Source: Granulicella arctica
Lineage (GTDB): Bacteria; Acidobacteriota; Terriglobia; Terriglobales; Acidobacteriaceae
Assembly (NCBI RefSeq): GCF_025685605.1
Contig: NZ_JAGTUT010000001.1
Span: 2,046,001 to 2,110,000 of the forward strand
Direction: 5' to 3'
Length of the DNA: 64,000 bases
In this document: one piece after another, positions 17,846 to 25,777 of the stretch
Position numbering within the stretch: the stretch's first letter is position 1
How the letters are laid out: every line of letters begins with the position of its first letter
Program-made: the position numbers and the translations under genes
Notes under the pieces: model-generated
The model's database searches: none
Seen by the model: only the letters and a program-made list of their open reading frames with translations
What the model was told of the DNA's origin: nothing

Positions 17846-19129
17846 CTAAGCGACCTGTCCCAGCGCCAGCTGGTTGCGATTCTCCCGCAGCCGCTTGAAC
17901 GCCTCATACACAAACGAGCCCAGATACCACCCGTCCATGTACTTGTACGGAGTCTCGCCGGTCGTATAGTGCCCGCACGGCAACACCTTCGACACGTAAT
18001 CCACGCCCAGCCGGTCGAAGTTCGCCAGCACCTCCAGCGAAAACTCTCGCAGAAACGTCAGGTCGTACGTCGCATGCACCACCAGTGTGCGTTTCGGATG
18101 CGCCGCGAACTTATCCATGTACACATCCGGGCTACAGGCCTTGAAGATACTGCGCAGCTTGTCATGCGTCAGTCCCGCCTGCTCGAAGGCGGCCCGCACA
18201 TGCCGCGTGCTCTGCCCCGTCCACACCACGTCTCCAAACGAGGTGGACGCATGGTTGAACGCACACACCTTCAGCCGCGGATCGTGCGCCGCCGCGATAA
18301 ACGCATAGCACGACCCCAGGCTCGTCCCCAGCACGCCAAAGTCCTCATACCCCTGCGTCTCCAGCCAGTCGATGCAGCTCCGGATATCGACCACCGCCTG
18401 CTGACACGCCGCCATCGTCCGTCCAATATTCGAGCTCACCGCATAGTCCGACCGCTCCAGCTCCAGCGGCCGCCGCACATCGTGGTACGGCTTCGAGAGC
18501 CGCAGCGCCGACACCCCAAACCGGTTGAACATCGTACACAGCGCATTGTGGCTGAACGCATCCGCATTCCATTGCGGCATCACAATAATCGCCTGCTTGG
18601 GGCGTCCAGGCTCCTTGTGCGCCGGAGCCGGATACCACCGCGCGTTCACCACGTCGTTTTCGGGATACATCGTCCGCACCGGCGACGTAAACCGCAGAAA
18701 CGGCGCCCGTTCCAGATCGCCCACCGCCGCCTGCCGCTTCAACTCGCGATCCTCCGCAAGCGTCTCCGGCCGCACGTTCGTCGGATACAGCATGGGGAAA
18801 TGCTCCTCCAGCCGAAAGTCATCCGGCGTCACATATCCAAAGAACTCGTCCGACCGAGCCGTAATCGCCTCACTCGTAGCAATCATCGTCTCAAGCGCAT
18901 GGGCACCATCCACAGCCTCACCACCACCAGGCACAAACCCCTCAAGCCAGTCGAAACCCCACTCCAACGGCCGCACAATACGATTCGTATCCCGAGTCGT
19001 AAGAGCCGTCTCCCACGCAAACATCCACTTCGCATACCACTTAGAGATCACACCTAAGTCTACCCGGCGAAGAATCCCAGCACCGCAACGAAGACGGAGA
19101 TCGCTGAACAGATGAATAAATTCAAGCAT
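17846..19129 (-). CDS. Alpha/beta hydrolase, ABHD18/DUF2048-like
   Basis: The 427-residue protein (from ATG 19129) has a variable N-terminal third and then an alpha/beta hydrolase core. The strand AIIVMPQWNADAF is followed by the nucleophile elbow GVLGTSLGSCYAF, an acid region in TLVVHATYDLTF, and CGHYTTGETPYK with the probable catalytic histidine. The layout recalls ABHD18-type hydrolases. There is no signal peptide, so it is cytoplasmic. The substrate is unknown. The 3' end is convergent with the lysE-like gene, 3 bp away. Confidence 0.7.
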   Translation of the reverse strand: MLEFIHLFSDLRLRCGAGILRRVDLGVISKWYAKWMFAWETALTTRDTNRIVRPLEWGFDWLEGFVPGGGEAVDGAHALETMIATSEAITARSDEFFGYVTPDDFRLEEHFPMLYPTNVRPETLAEDRELKRQAAVGDLERAPFLRFTSPVRTMYPENDVVNARWYPAPAHKEPGRPKQAIIVMPQWNADAFSHNALCTMFNRFGVSALRLSKPYHDVRRPLELERSDYAVSSNIGRTMAACQQAVVDIRSCIDWLETQGYEDFGVLGTSLGSCYAFIAAAHDPRLKVCAFNHASTSFGDVVWTGQSTRHVRAAFEQAGLTHDKLRSIFKACSPDVYMDKFAAHPKRTLVVHATYDLTFLREFSLEVLANFDRLGVDYVSKVLPCGHYTTGETPYKYMDGWYLGSFVYEAFKRLRENRNQLALGQVA

Positions 19130-19169
19130 TGCTATTGCTCCCACAGTGGGAGCACGCTACTATAGCCAG

Positions 19170-19517
19170 GTGAGAGTGATTGCACGTGGCACCCTGAACG
19201 GTTTCGTGCGGAACCGGGTGGACCGCAAGCTCCAAAAAGCCGTTAAGTCTCATCTGGATGCCTGGTACGCGGAAACCGCAAAAGCCGAATTGAAGACCTC
19301 TGCGGAACTGAAAAGCCAATACAGTTCCGCGAGCATCATCTCCGCTGAGCGAGTCGTATTCAACATTAAAGGGAATGACTACAGGCTTGTCGTCGCGATT
19401 AACTATCACTTCCAGGTACTTCTGATTAAGTGGCTCGGCACCCATAAGGAATACGACAGCATCAAGGTTGAAGAGGTGACGTATGACGAAGGTCGGTATG
19501 CAGATCCATCCCATTAG
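19170..19517 (+). CDS. higB: HigB-like type II toxin (mRNA interferase)
   Basis: The 115-residue protein shows the HigB_toxin pattern: DAWYAETAKAE, SIISAERVVFNIKGNDYRLVVAINY, then the C-terminal FLIKWLGTHKEYD-like block (here LLIKWLGTHKEYDSIKVEE). HigB cleaves mRNA on the ribosome. The GTG at 19170 begins directly at VRVIARGTL; an upstream ATG (19146) adds eight residues. It overlaps the antitoxin gene by 35 bp, the usual toxin-first order of higBA. Confidence 0.85.
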   Translation: MRVIARGTLNGFVRNRVDRKLQKAVKSHLDAWYAETAKAELKTSAELKSQYSSASIISAERVVFNIKGNDYRLVVAINYHFQVLLIKWLGTHKEYDSIKVEEVTYDEGRYADPSH

Positions 19518-19944
19518 AACGGAACAGGATCATCGGGCTGCCGTAGCGCGGATCGAGAAGCTCATGGGCGCGACCCTGGACAGCCCCGAAGGCGATGAAC
19601 TGGACGTACTTGCAACCCTGGTCGATGCCTACGAAGCAAAGCATCATGCAATCGACGCTCCTGACCCCATCACCGCAATTCAGTTCCGTATGGAGCAGCA
19701 CCACCTGAGCCGCAAAGATCTGGAACCGATGATCGGCAGCCGCGCCCGCGTCTCCGAAGTGCTGACAGGCAAACGCCCCCTGACCCTTGAAATGGTTCGC
19801 CGCGTCCGGGGCGGATTGGGCATCTCTGCAGACCTGCTCATCTCCGCCCATCCTGCCTCTCGTATCGGCCTCACAAAAGCAGGTTCTCAAAAGAATTTTC
19901 CTAAAAGTGGCAGAGTCAAAAAAGCTGTTTCAGCAAGGGCATAG
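19483..19944 (+). CDS. higA: HigA-like antitoxin with HTH (XRE) domain
   Basis: The 153-residue protein pairs with the upstream toxin. Its helix-turn-helix is QFRMEQHHLSRKDLEPMIGS, with RARVSEVLTGKRPLTLEMVRR as the recognition part, the standard HigA arrangement. Two starts are equally plausible: ATG 19483 (preceded by GAGGTG) and ATG 19498 (preceded by GAAGG). The gene would neutralise HigB and autoregulate the operon. Confidence 0.85.
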   Translation: MTKVGMQIHPIRTEQDHRAAVARIEKLMGATLDSPEGDELDVLATLVDAYEAKHHAIDAPDPITAIQFRMEQHHLSRKDLEPMIGSRARVSEVLTGKRPLTLEMVRRVRGGLGISADLLISAHPASRIGLTKAGSQKNFPKSGRVKKAVSARA

Positions 19945-19969
19945 TCCCAATCTTGAGAGGGACGGTCGA

Positions 19970-20242
19970 ATGCAGAACATCGTTTCGTCATTGATTTCGG
20001 TCGGATTTCTCCTCTTCATAGTCGGGGTACTGTCGAGGACGTACATGATCTTCGCCGTGAACGGTGCCCAAGCGCTTTATACCTTTCAAAGCGGACGCAC
20101 TCCACGACGAGAATATGAGTTGCTAGTGGCGGAACATCGTGCCCCTGCATGGCCGCTCTTTATGAGTAGGAAGGGTTTGCTGCTGGGAGGGGGCATCTGT
20201 GCTGGTGCAATTCTTTTGTCCTACCTGTTCCCAACGCGTTGA
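19970..20242 (+). CDS. Small two-helix membrane protein, unknown
   Basis: A 90-residue protein starts at ATG 19970 with a strong ribosome site (GAGAGGGA) at proper distance. It has one N-terminal membrane helix (IVSSLISVGFLLFIVGVLS) and one near the C-terminus (GLLLGGGICAGAILLSYLF). It lies 25 bp after higA and may be cotranscribed. I do not recognise a family. Confidence 0.5.
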   Translation: MQNIVSSLISVGFLLFIVGVLSRTYMIFAVNGAQALYTFQSGRTPRREYELLVAEHRAPAWPLFMSRKGLLLGGGICAGAILLSYLFPTR

Positions 20243-20307
20243 CCTCTCGGGCGGTGGCGGCTAGCCCCAATAACTCCGGCTGTCACGGCTAACGGCCACC
20301 ACAACCC

Positions 20308-21015
20308 CTACAACTCCGACAGCAAAATACAAACCCGCCCCACAATATAATCCGACGGCGACTCCTCCGCTCCCACCGACATCAACTGGATCGGGAACGC
20401 CCGCGAGTACGGCCGCAGAATCATCCGCCCTTCTTCAAAATCCACAAATCGCAGCAGCAGTGCCGCCCCGCATCGTACCCCATACAGCGTCGGCTGGTGC
20501 GCCCGGTACGGTGCCAGCGAGTTGTAGTGCCGGTCCAGCACCGCAATCGTGCCCGCCCCCAGCATCGGCTCCATCGCTGACGCCTGCTGCGCATCCACCC
20601 GGATCGCCAGGAACCGCTGCCAGTGCAGCCGCTTCGGATTCGGCCGAGACCGATTATCCTGCAGCCGCGACGCCGACACCTGCATCGTCTCAATCACCGA
20701 CGAAGCCGTCGCAAACGCGCTCTCCATCGCCGCCCGTGAGGACACCACCGGCACCGTCTCCATCGGGTCAGCATCATTCCCCGCATCGCCCGCATTCAAG
20801 TCCACCGGCAGCAACTGGTCCACGGTCAGATTCTGTGCTGCCAGCACACGGTCTAATCCTTCGAGCGAGAGCGACCGCTTCTTATTCAGGAAGTTAGAGA
20901 TATGCGCTTGCTGGAACTTGGTCTGCTGTGCAAGCTTCGTTCCGGTTAGGATGCCCTGGTCGATACGGCGAAGAAGTTCCAGACGGAGTAATTCATGCAG
21001 GTGTTGAAAGTTCAT
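20308..21015 (-). CDS. HTH transcriptional regulator with S24-like C-terminus (repressor of phage locus)
   Basis: From ATG 21015 the protein has 235 residues. Residues about 5-65 are a helix-turn-helix: LHELLRLELLRRIDQGILTG, TKLAQQTKFQQAHISNFLNKKRSL. The C-terminal half resembles a peptidase-S24/LexA-like domain (LAIRVDAQQASAMEPMLGAGTIAVLDRHYN), which in CI-type repressors serves dimerisation and induction. The canonical catalytic Ser-Lys dyad is not obvious, so it may be a non-cleavable form. It is divergent from the regulator genes of the locus, across a 446-bp control region. Upstream in-frame ATGs (21042, 21078) exist but lack ribosome sites. Confidence 0.75.
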   Translation of the reverse strand: MNFQHLHELLRLELLRRIDQGILTGTKLAQQTKFQQAHISNFLNKKRSLSLEGLDRVLAAQNLTVDQLLPVDLNAGDAGNDADPMETVPVVSSRAAMESAFATASSVIETMQVSASRLQDNRSRPNPKRLHWQRFLAIRVDAQQASAMEPMLGAGTIAVLDRHYNSLAPYRAHQPTLYGVRCGAALLLRFVDFEEGRMILRPYSRAFPIQLMSVGAEESPSDYIVGRVCILLSEL

Positions 21016-21461
21016 AAGGGAAGGAAGTCTGAGCGCAACCATATCATCTAGCAATACGAACAACGAGCGAATATACATTCATCTCTTATCCAATCAGTGG
21101 AAAACCCTTCGTTTCGTATAATGATTACTCCTGATACAAACTTAGGATTAGCTGTTGACACAGGCATTGTCGAAAGCTATAACCGTAAAACTTTCCATTA
21201 TGGGAATCGCCAGGGGGTCAAGAAAACGTTTGCGTTCCACGCAGACGCCGGACCCTTCAGGCATCCTCTGATGGAGGAAAAACGAAGGTGCCGTGAACCA
21301 CTCTCTCGTATGCGGCGCCATTCGCACCACCCACAACGTGCGTTGACGTTGTGCTGACGGGGGCCCCCACGAAGCCCCGCAGCCCAGCCAAAGCGCTTCA
21401 TAGCAACCTGAGTGAGCCCATTCGACCGCTGAAAAACACTGAGGCTCGCCGGGGGAGAACT
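21016..21461. other. Control region and leader between repressor and regulator genes
   Basis: This 446-bp region has no convincing gene. An 86-codon open frame (21097-21357) lacks a ribosome site and recognisable features. It contains a consensus promoter (21155-21183), a TATAAT at 21117-21122, a rough inverted repeat (21054-21067 with 21108-21121), a hairpin with arms CACAACG/CGTTGTG (21332-21353) and a GC palindrome (21359-21368). The leader from promoter to the first gene is about 270 bases, long for this genome. Confidence 0.55.
21155..21183 (+). promoter_or_regulatory. Consensus sigma-70 promoter for regulator operon
   Basis: TTGACA at 21155-21160 and TATAAC at 21178-21183 are separated by exactly 17 bp. 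This is the best promoter match in the window. It faces the zinc-ribbon and sigma-like genes and lies about 140 bp from the repressor start, where a repressor could act. Confidence 0.7.
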
Positions 21462-21680
21462 ATGCCGTACGAGGGATCCATGAACGACTTGCGCCTTAAT
21501 CTAAAAGTATGTGAAGCATGTGGAACATTGTGGCTGCGCGGGGGAGTTCACGATGGCGTGTATTGCCGAGGCTGTGCGCATCGTCTGGCACAGTTTCCCG
21601 CACCGAAGGGAAAACACGCAGGTGGCCGTAAGCCGCAACTGGCAAGGGTTTCAGGTTGCGCCGCAGGGGGTGCCCGATGA
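21462..21680 (+). CDS. Small zinc-ribbon protein of phage locus
   Basis: The 72-residue protein starts at ATG 21462, preceded by GGGGGAG at optimal spacing. MNDLRLNLKVCEACGTLWLR and VYCRGCAHRLAQFPAP form a two-CxxC zinc ribbon, and the basic KGKHAGGRKPQ segment suggests nucleic-acid binding. Its stop overlaps the next start (ATGA), indicating translational coupling with the sigma-like gene. The pairing suggests a regulator, but no function is established. Confidence 0.7.
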   Translation: MPYEGSMNDLRLNLKVCEACGTLWLRGGVHDGVYCRGCAHRLAQFPAPKGKHAGGRKPQLARVSGCAAGGAR

Positions 21681-22201
21681 GCACAGCACTTTACATCCTG
21701 CCAAGACTCTGGGCCTGCGAAGCACCTCAACCTGCCCGCAAACCAACCCTCGTAGCCAAGCCGAAACCGGTCGTCGAGAGGCCCGCAGAGCCTATCGCAC
21801 CCCGTCTTGCCTTCTATCGCAAATACACAGAAGGTTTGCTCCGACGTTATCTTCGCTTCTCACTGGAGACCGGCCGTGTCCCCTCGCTACTCAGCCGGGA
21901 GATGTTCGGCGGCAAGGTCAGCCACTATCGCGTCCACAGCTTCGAGGATGTGGTCATCTTCGTGCACGACGTGGAGAAATGTCTGAGCCTCCTTACCCAG
22001 CAGCAGCAAACCCTGATTACGCGCATCGCTGTTCAGGGATACACCCAGGGTGAGGCCGTCTTGTTGTTGCGCATCCCCCTTCGAACCATCAAGCGAAACT
22101 ATGGTCGGGCAATCGATGCGCTCACAGCAGTCTTCCTGCAAACGAAAATGCTGATACCGCTCGAAGTCTGTCAAGCAGACGACCTCTCGGAGGAGGCCTA
22201 A
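21677..22201 (+). CDS. Sigma-factor-like HTH protein, candidate late regulator
   Basis: The 174-residue protein has a basic, proline-rich N-terminus and a helical body. The C-terminal part LTQQQQTLITRIAVQGYTQGEAVLLLRIPLRTIKRNYGRAIDALTAVFL has the layout of sigma region 4: a pre-helix, an HTH and a recognition helix with a TIKRNYGRA core. Its start codon overlaps the zinc-ribbon stop; AGGGGGTG precedes it. It lies just upstream of the structural genes, the usual place of a late-gene activator. No region 2 is visible, so it is not a complete sigma factor. Confidence 0.65.
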   Translation: MSTALYILPRLWACEAPQPARKPTLVAKPKPVVERPAEPIAPRLAFYRKYTEGLLRRYLRFSLETGRVPSLLSREMFGGKVSHYRVHSFEDVVIFVHDVEKCLSLLTQQQQTLITRIAVQGYTQGEAVLLLRIPLRTIKRNYGRAIDALTAVFLQTKMLIPLEVCQADDLSEEA

Positions 22202-22208
22202 GTCACTC

Positions 22209-22280
22209 ATTCTGTTCAATAATGAAGTTGAAAATAGTTGGCCTACTAGTTCTATGCAGAATGCTATTCTGTTAATAGAA
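22209..22280. promoter_or_regulatory. Repeated dyad, possible operator before structural genes
   Basis: ATTCTGTTCAATA at 22209-22221 recurs as ATTCTGTTAATA at 22266-22277. Around the second copy, TTCTAT (22250-22255) mirrors ATAGAA (22275-22280) and AGAAT (22258-22262) mirrors ATTCT (22266-22270). The AT-rich, symmetric arrangement stands out in GC-rich surroundings and suggests a protein-binding site. Confidence 0.4.
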
Positions 22281-22290
22281 GCAAAACGAA

Positions 22291-22325
22291 ACGGGAGAGT
22301 GCCACTCAGGCACCTCCCGTTTTTC
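22291..22325 (+). terminator. Intrinsic terminator before structural genes
   Basis: ACGGGAG-AG-TGCC pairs with GGCA-C-CTCCCGT across loop ACTCA, followed by a T run (GTTTTTCTTT). It ends transcripts of the regulator operon or acts as an antitermination target before the head genes. Confidence 0.75.
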
Positions 22326-22354
22326 TTTGCCCAAAGCAACTTTGAGGAGGTGGT

Positions 22355-23032
22355 ATGGGATTAGCGGAAGGACTGCATCGACGGAGCATGAATCCAGCAC
22401 AACCCGGAGCGTCACACCAGCCGGCAACGCTGCGGACTCGCCCTGTGACAACAAACACAGCGGCAACCAGCACACCGGTGGCCCGCACGCATACGCCGCG
22501 CAGCTTCGGCACAGCGCGCGCGCTCCAGCTCCGTGCCATGGCAGTCGACTTTCCCGTAGTAGAAGGTCACCCCAACCGGCTCCCCTTCGAGGGCGTCCTT
22601 ACCCTGATCGATGTGGCCAGCGATAAGGCGCCGAGCGGTTCGCGCGGCCATCGCGTCGTCCTTACCCGGGCTGCAGCGGAGGCGGCATTACCCAGCCTGC
22701 TCGGCATGGCCGTCGACTATAAAACCGGCTGGGATGGCCACGACGCCCGGCAGAAGTGCGGCATCATCACGTCGGCCCAGATCGACGGCAAACAGCTCAC
22801 CGTAGCCGGCTTTCTCTTCGCCCGCGACTTCCCCGAACTGGAACAAAAGGTCCAGGTCGAGGGCGTCATGGGCATGAGCTACGAGCTCGCCGACGCCCAC
22901 GTAGCCGACATGCGCGCCTCTGTCTGGATGCTCACCCGCGCCACCTTCACCGGTGCCGCCATCCTGCTCCGCGACAAGGCCGCGTACCGCAACACCAGCT
23001 TCCGCCTCAAGCGCGCCAACCACCACCGCTAA
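22355..23032 (+). CDS. Probable prohead (head maturation) protease
   Basis: The 225-residue protein starts at ATG 22355 with GAGGAGG at optimal spacing. After a disordered, Thr/Pro-rich 60 residues, the domain reads GVLTLIDVASDKAPSGSRG, GMAVDYKTGWDGHDARQKCG, ITSAQIDGKQLTVAGFLFARDFPEL and GVMGMSYELADAHVADM. The conserved His-containing GHDARxKxG block with 'I-T-S-A-x-I-x-G-x-x-L-x-V-x-G-x-L-F' is what I associate with caudoviral head proteases. It precedes scaffold and capsid genes, as such proteases do. The assignment is moderate because no standard HK97 protease motif is evident. Confidence 0.55.
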   Translation: MGLAEGLHRRSMNPAQPGASHQPATLRTRPVTTNTAATSTPVARTHTPRSFGTARALQLRAMAVDFPVVEGHPNRLPFEGVLTLIDVASDKAPSGSRGHRVVLTRAAAEAALPSLLGMAVDYKTGWDGHDARQKCGIITSAQIDGKQLTVAGFLFARDFPELEQKVQVEGVMGMSYELADAHVADMRASVWMLTRATFTGAAILLRDKAAYRNTSFRLKRANHHR

Positions 23033-23063
23033 GCGCACCACCGCGATGCACTTCAGGTGGGAG

Positions 23064-23117
23064 CACAGGGCTTCAGCCCTGTGAATATGCACGCCTGAAC
23101 AAAGGGGCTTCAGCCCC
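23064..23117. repeat. Twin REP-like hairpins
   Basis: CACAGGGCTTCAGCCCTGTG (23064-23083) and GGGGCTTCAGCCCC (23104-23117) share the core GGCTTCAGCC and both fold back on themselves with a TC loop. They lie between the protease and the next gene. The shape is that of dispersed REP elements of acidobacterial genomes. Confidence 0.6.
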
Positions 23118-23155
23118 GGGCACCGAAAACGCACCACAACCAGCAAGGAGAACGA

Positions 23156-23545
23156 ATGACCTTTACCGCAGTCCTTGAAGCGATCGGACAAGGCTTCACC
23201 AAGGGCCTCAAGTGGGCCGTCGAGTACGCCGTGCCAGCAGAAAAGCTCGCCGCCCTCCTCTTCCCCACCGCCGCTCCCGAGCTCGTCGCCGTAGCCGACG
23301 CGACGACGCTCCTCCAGAACGCCGTCATCATGGTCGAGCAGAAGTACGCCGCCACCGGCACTCAGAGCGGCACCGGCGCCCAGAAGCTCGCCGACGTCCT
23401 GCTCCTCGCCGGTCCCGCCGCGTCCTCGCTCCTCACCAGCGCCGGCATCATCACCAGCCCTGCCTACCTGCAGAAGCTCATCTCCGCCATCGTCGCCATC
23501 CTCAACGTACAGAACCTCTCGAGCACCGCAGCGATCAAGGCTTAG
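23156..23545 (+). CDS. Phage-locus protein, hydrophobic, unknown
   Basis: A 129-residue protein with AAGGAG at ideal distance. It is alanine- and leucine-rich, with segments ELVAVADATTLLQNAVIMVE and YLQKLISAIVAILNVQ, and a gly/thr linker. The pattern is loosely like LLH-type phage holins (VEQ...K...L...I), but no clear membrane anchor pair can be defined. It sits between protease and scaffold candidates. I do not recognise it with certainty. Confidence 0.6.
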   Translation: MTFTAVLEAIGQGFTKGLKWAVEYAVPAEKLAALLFPTAAPELVAVADATTLLQNAVIMVEQKYAATGTQSGTGAQKLADVLLLAGPAASSLLTSAGIITSPAYLQKLISAIVAILNVQNLSSTAAIKA

Positions 23546-23569
23546 CAACACGCAATCCCAAGGAGAACC

Positions 23570-23998
23570 ATGGACCTCGAAATGACGAATGAACTCAGCA
23601 TCACCGTAGAACGCCTCGCCGCCGCCGCAGGCATGTTACAACTCGCAGCCGAGCGCCTCACCGAGCGCGAGAGCACCTTTGCGATCGAAGCCGAAGCCAC
23701 CCTGGGCCGCGTCGTCGCCTCCATCGGCACACAGCGCGAGGCCGAGCTTGAGCAGAAGCTGGCAGCAGCCGAAGCCCGCATTGCCGAGCTCCGCGCCTCT
23801 GCTCCTGTCGCAGTTACACACTCCGGCCGCAAAACTCTGCCCACCGCAACCATCAACCTACTCGCGAAGCAGGGTCTCGCCGGTGACGCTGTAGCCAGCA
23901 TGGAAGCAGGTACCCTCGACGCCGCGCTCAGCAGCCTCTCTCTCGAGCAGCGCATCGCCGTCAAAGCGCAGCTCATGCGAGCAGGCCTGCTCGGCTAA
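23570..23998 (+). CDS. Coiled-coil phage protein, scaffold candidate
   Basis: The 142-residue protein is strongly helical: an acidic coiled coil over residues 8-80 (ERLAAAAGMLQLAAERLTER, EAELEQKLAAAEARIAELRA). A conserved-looking tail HSGRKTLPTATINLLAKQG and LDAALSSLSLEQRIAVKAQL follows. Position directly before the capsid gene and the coiled coil suit a scaffold. AGGAG precedes the ATG. Confidence 0.6.
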   Translation: MDLEMTNELSITVERLAAAAGMLQLAAERLTERESTFAIEAEATLGRVVASIGTQREAELEQKLAAAEARIAELRASAPVAVTHSGRKTLPTATINLLAKQGLAGDAVASMEAGTLDAALSSLSLEQRIAVKAQLMRAGLLG

Positions 23999-24084
23999 TA
24001 ACTGCCGCTCCTCGCCACAAAACTCGAAGCTTCATCCACACGACGCAGATCACCGCGTCCTTTTCTGTCTTAAGGAGACCACCC

Positions 24085-25056
24085 ATGAACGCTAAATTCA
24101 CAGAGATCCACGCCGCAGCAGACTACCTCGGACCCGGCGCAGTAGAAGTCCCGATGTACCAGTCCGAGATCACCGATCTCGTCCGCCGCCGTGGCCTCTT
24201 CGGGCAGCGCATCAAGCAGGTCCCGGCCACCGGCCACCCGTCGCGCTTCTTCGAGGAGGTCTCCATTCCCTCGCCAGCCGCGTCCAGCGGCTTCGTCGAC
24301 CCGCGCAACATCGTCGCACCGCTCGTCAGCCCCACCCGCCTCGAACGCAGCGTGCCGTTGAAGGCGCTCGTCGCCCAGATCAACTACAACCTCTTCGACA
24401 TTGAACTCGGCCAGCAGCAGAGCCAGTTCGCCTACCTCCAGGCGAAGGATCTCGCCGACACCGTAGACGGCGTACTCCGCACCCACGACGTCGCCCTGTG
24501 GAACGGTAACGACACCTCGCTCTCTGCGCCAACCACCGCACAGTACTTCGGCGCAGGGGCACAGATCGCCGCGGGCGGAAACACGGTCAGCATCCCCACC
24601 ACAGGCTCGATCGTCGACGGCTTCAAATCGACCATCGCCCAGATGGTGGCGAACAGCTCCTACGGCGTGCGACCCACCGCAATCTATGCGAATCCAGTGC
24701 TCCTCGACCTCATCGACCGCGAGATGAAGAACGAGTTCAACGTCGTCCTCGGCACCCGCGAGATCACCGCCGGCTTCACCGTCAAGATGCTCTCGACCCA
24801 GGCCGGTGACATCCCCCTCATCCCGGAGTGGACGCTCAGCTACACCGGCACCCCCGGCTCCGGCTCAGCCGTCCTACCCGCCTACATCGTCACCGAAGAC
24901 CTCATCGAGTACCACTGGCTCTCCGACCCAAATCCACGCATCTTCCAACTCGGCGTACCTGGCTCGCTCGCAAGCCAGTACGTCGTCGTGAAGTTCGGCG
25001 GCCTCGTAGTCAAGGGTGCCAACTACGCCCACTACCAGGTCCTCGTAGACCGCTAG
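24085..25056 (+). CDS. Major capsid protein, HK97-fold type
   Basis: The 323-residue protein contains RRRGLFGQRIKQVPATGHPS, a loop-rich E-loop like region, then NYNLFDIELGQQQ, TVDGVLRTHDVALWNG and SYGVRPTAIYANPVLLDLIDREM, the alpha/beta P-domain pattern of HK97-like capsids. The C-terminal LIPEWTLSYTG and AYIVTEDLIEYHWLSDPNP complete the fold. Position after scaffold and before the connector supports the call. No cleavage site was assigned; the N-terminal delta domain is short, consistent with a separate scaffold. Confidence 0.75.
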   Translation: MNAKFTEIHAAADYLGPGAVEVPMYQSEITDLVRRRGLFGQRIKQVPATGHPSRFFEEVSIPSPAASSGFVDPRNIVAPLVSPTRLERSVPLKALVAQINYNLFDIELGQQQSQFAYLQAKDLADTVDGVLRTHDVALWNGNDTSLSAPTTAQYFGAGAQIAAGGNTVSIPTTGSIVDGFKSTIAQMVANSSYGVRPTAIYANPVLLDLIDREMKNEFNVVLGTREITAGFTVKMLSTQAGDIPLIPEWTLSYTGTPGSGSAVLPAYIVTEDLIEYHWLSDPNPRIFQLGVPGSLASQYVVVKFGGLVVKGANYAHYQVLVDR

Positions 25057-25170
25057 AAAGATAGCAAGAGTCTCTTCGACTTCTAACCCGCCACACATCC
25101 ACAGGGACCGCGCACAACACGTGCCGGTCCCTGTTGCTTTTTACCGAACACCAAAAAAGAAAGGACCGCA

Positions 25171-25773
25171 ATGGGTTACATACTCCCCACCGAGTACACA
25201 CAATACGGTCTCTCGGCCGACATCACCGACGACTGGATCACCATGGCCTCATCCCTCATGGACTCCTACTGCCGCCGCACCAGCCTGCTCGCGACGCAGT
25301 ACGTGGAGCGCATGCGCCTCACCGCCGACGCGCAGAGCGTTCGTCTCAGCTACCTACCGCTCATCAGTGTGGACGGAGTCCGCGTCCGCTACGGCCATCC
25401 GCGCCGCGGCGAGCGAGCCGACCCCTTCCGCGAGCAGGTCGCGTGGGCCTTCAGCCTGCCCGGAAGCTGGAGCACGCTCGACCCCGCCACCGTCGACCTC
25501 AACCAGCCCACCGGCGAGCTGACGTTTCCTGAGAACTTCCTCGGCCTCAACTACAACGAGGTGGAGATTACCTACACCGCGGGCGTAGCTACGATCCCCG
25601 CAGCCATCAAGATCGCCTGCGCCCAGATCGTGCGCAACGCACAGGCCATGCCGTCCACCAACGTCAAGTCGAGCAGGATGGACACCTTGCAGATGGAGTA
25701 CTTCTCCGGCGGCCTCATCGATCCACAGGTCCAGGCGATGCTGCGGCCGTATCTAGCCCAAAGGATCGGGTGA
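25171..25773 (+). CDS. Head-tail connector (gp6-like)
   Basis: The 200-residue protein has the N-terminal helix pair TDDWITMASSLMDSYCRRTSLL, then a beta insertion (VERMRLTADAQSVRLSYLPLISVDGVRV) and NEVEITYTAGVATIPAAIKIACAQIVRNA. This helix-beta-helix layout with a late helical segment matches HK97 gp6/gp15-type adaptors. It follows the capsid gene. RBS AAAGAAAGGACCGCA lies upstream. Confidence 0.7.
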   Translation: MGYILPTEYTQYGLSADITDDWITMASSLMDSYCRRTSLLATQYVERMRLTADAQSVRLSYLPLISVDGVRVRYGHPRRGERADPFREQVAWAFSLPGSWSTLDPATVDLNQPTGELTFPENFLGLNYNEVEITYTAGVATIPAAIKIACAQIVRNAQAMPSTNVKSSRMDTLQMEYFSGGLIDPQVQAMLRPYLAQRIG

Positions 25774-25777
25774 CACC

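Noticed and set aside
19787..20242. 151-codon frame beginning inside higA
   Set aside because: Only the part from ATG 19970 has a ribosome site and membrane helices; the earlier part shadows higA.
21097..21357. 86-codon frame in the leader after the repressor
   Set aside because: No ribosome site, no recognisable motif, and it overlaps the promoter and hairpins.
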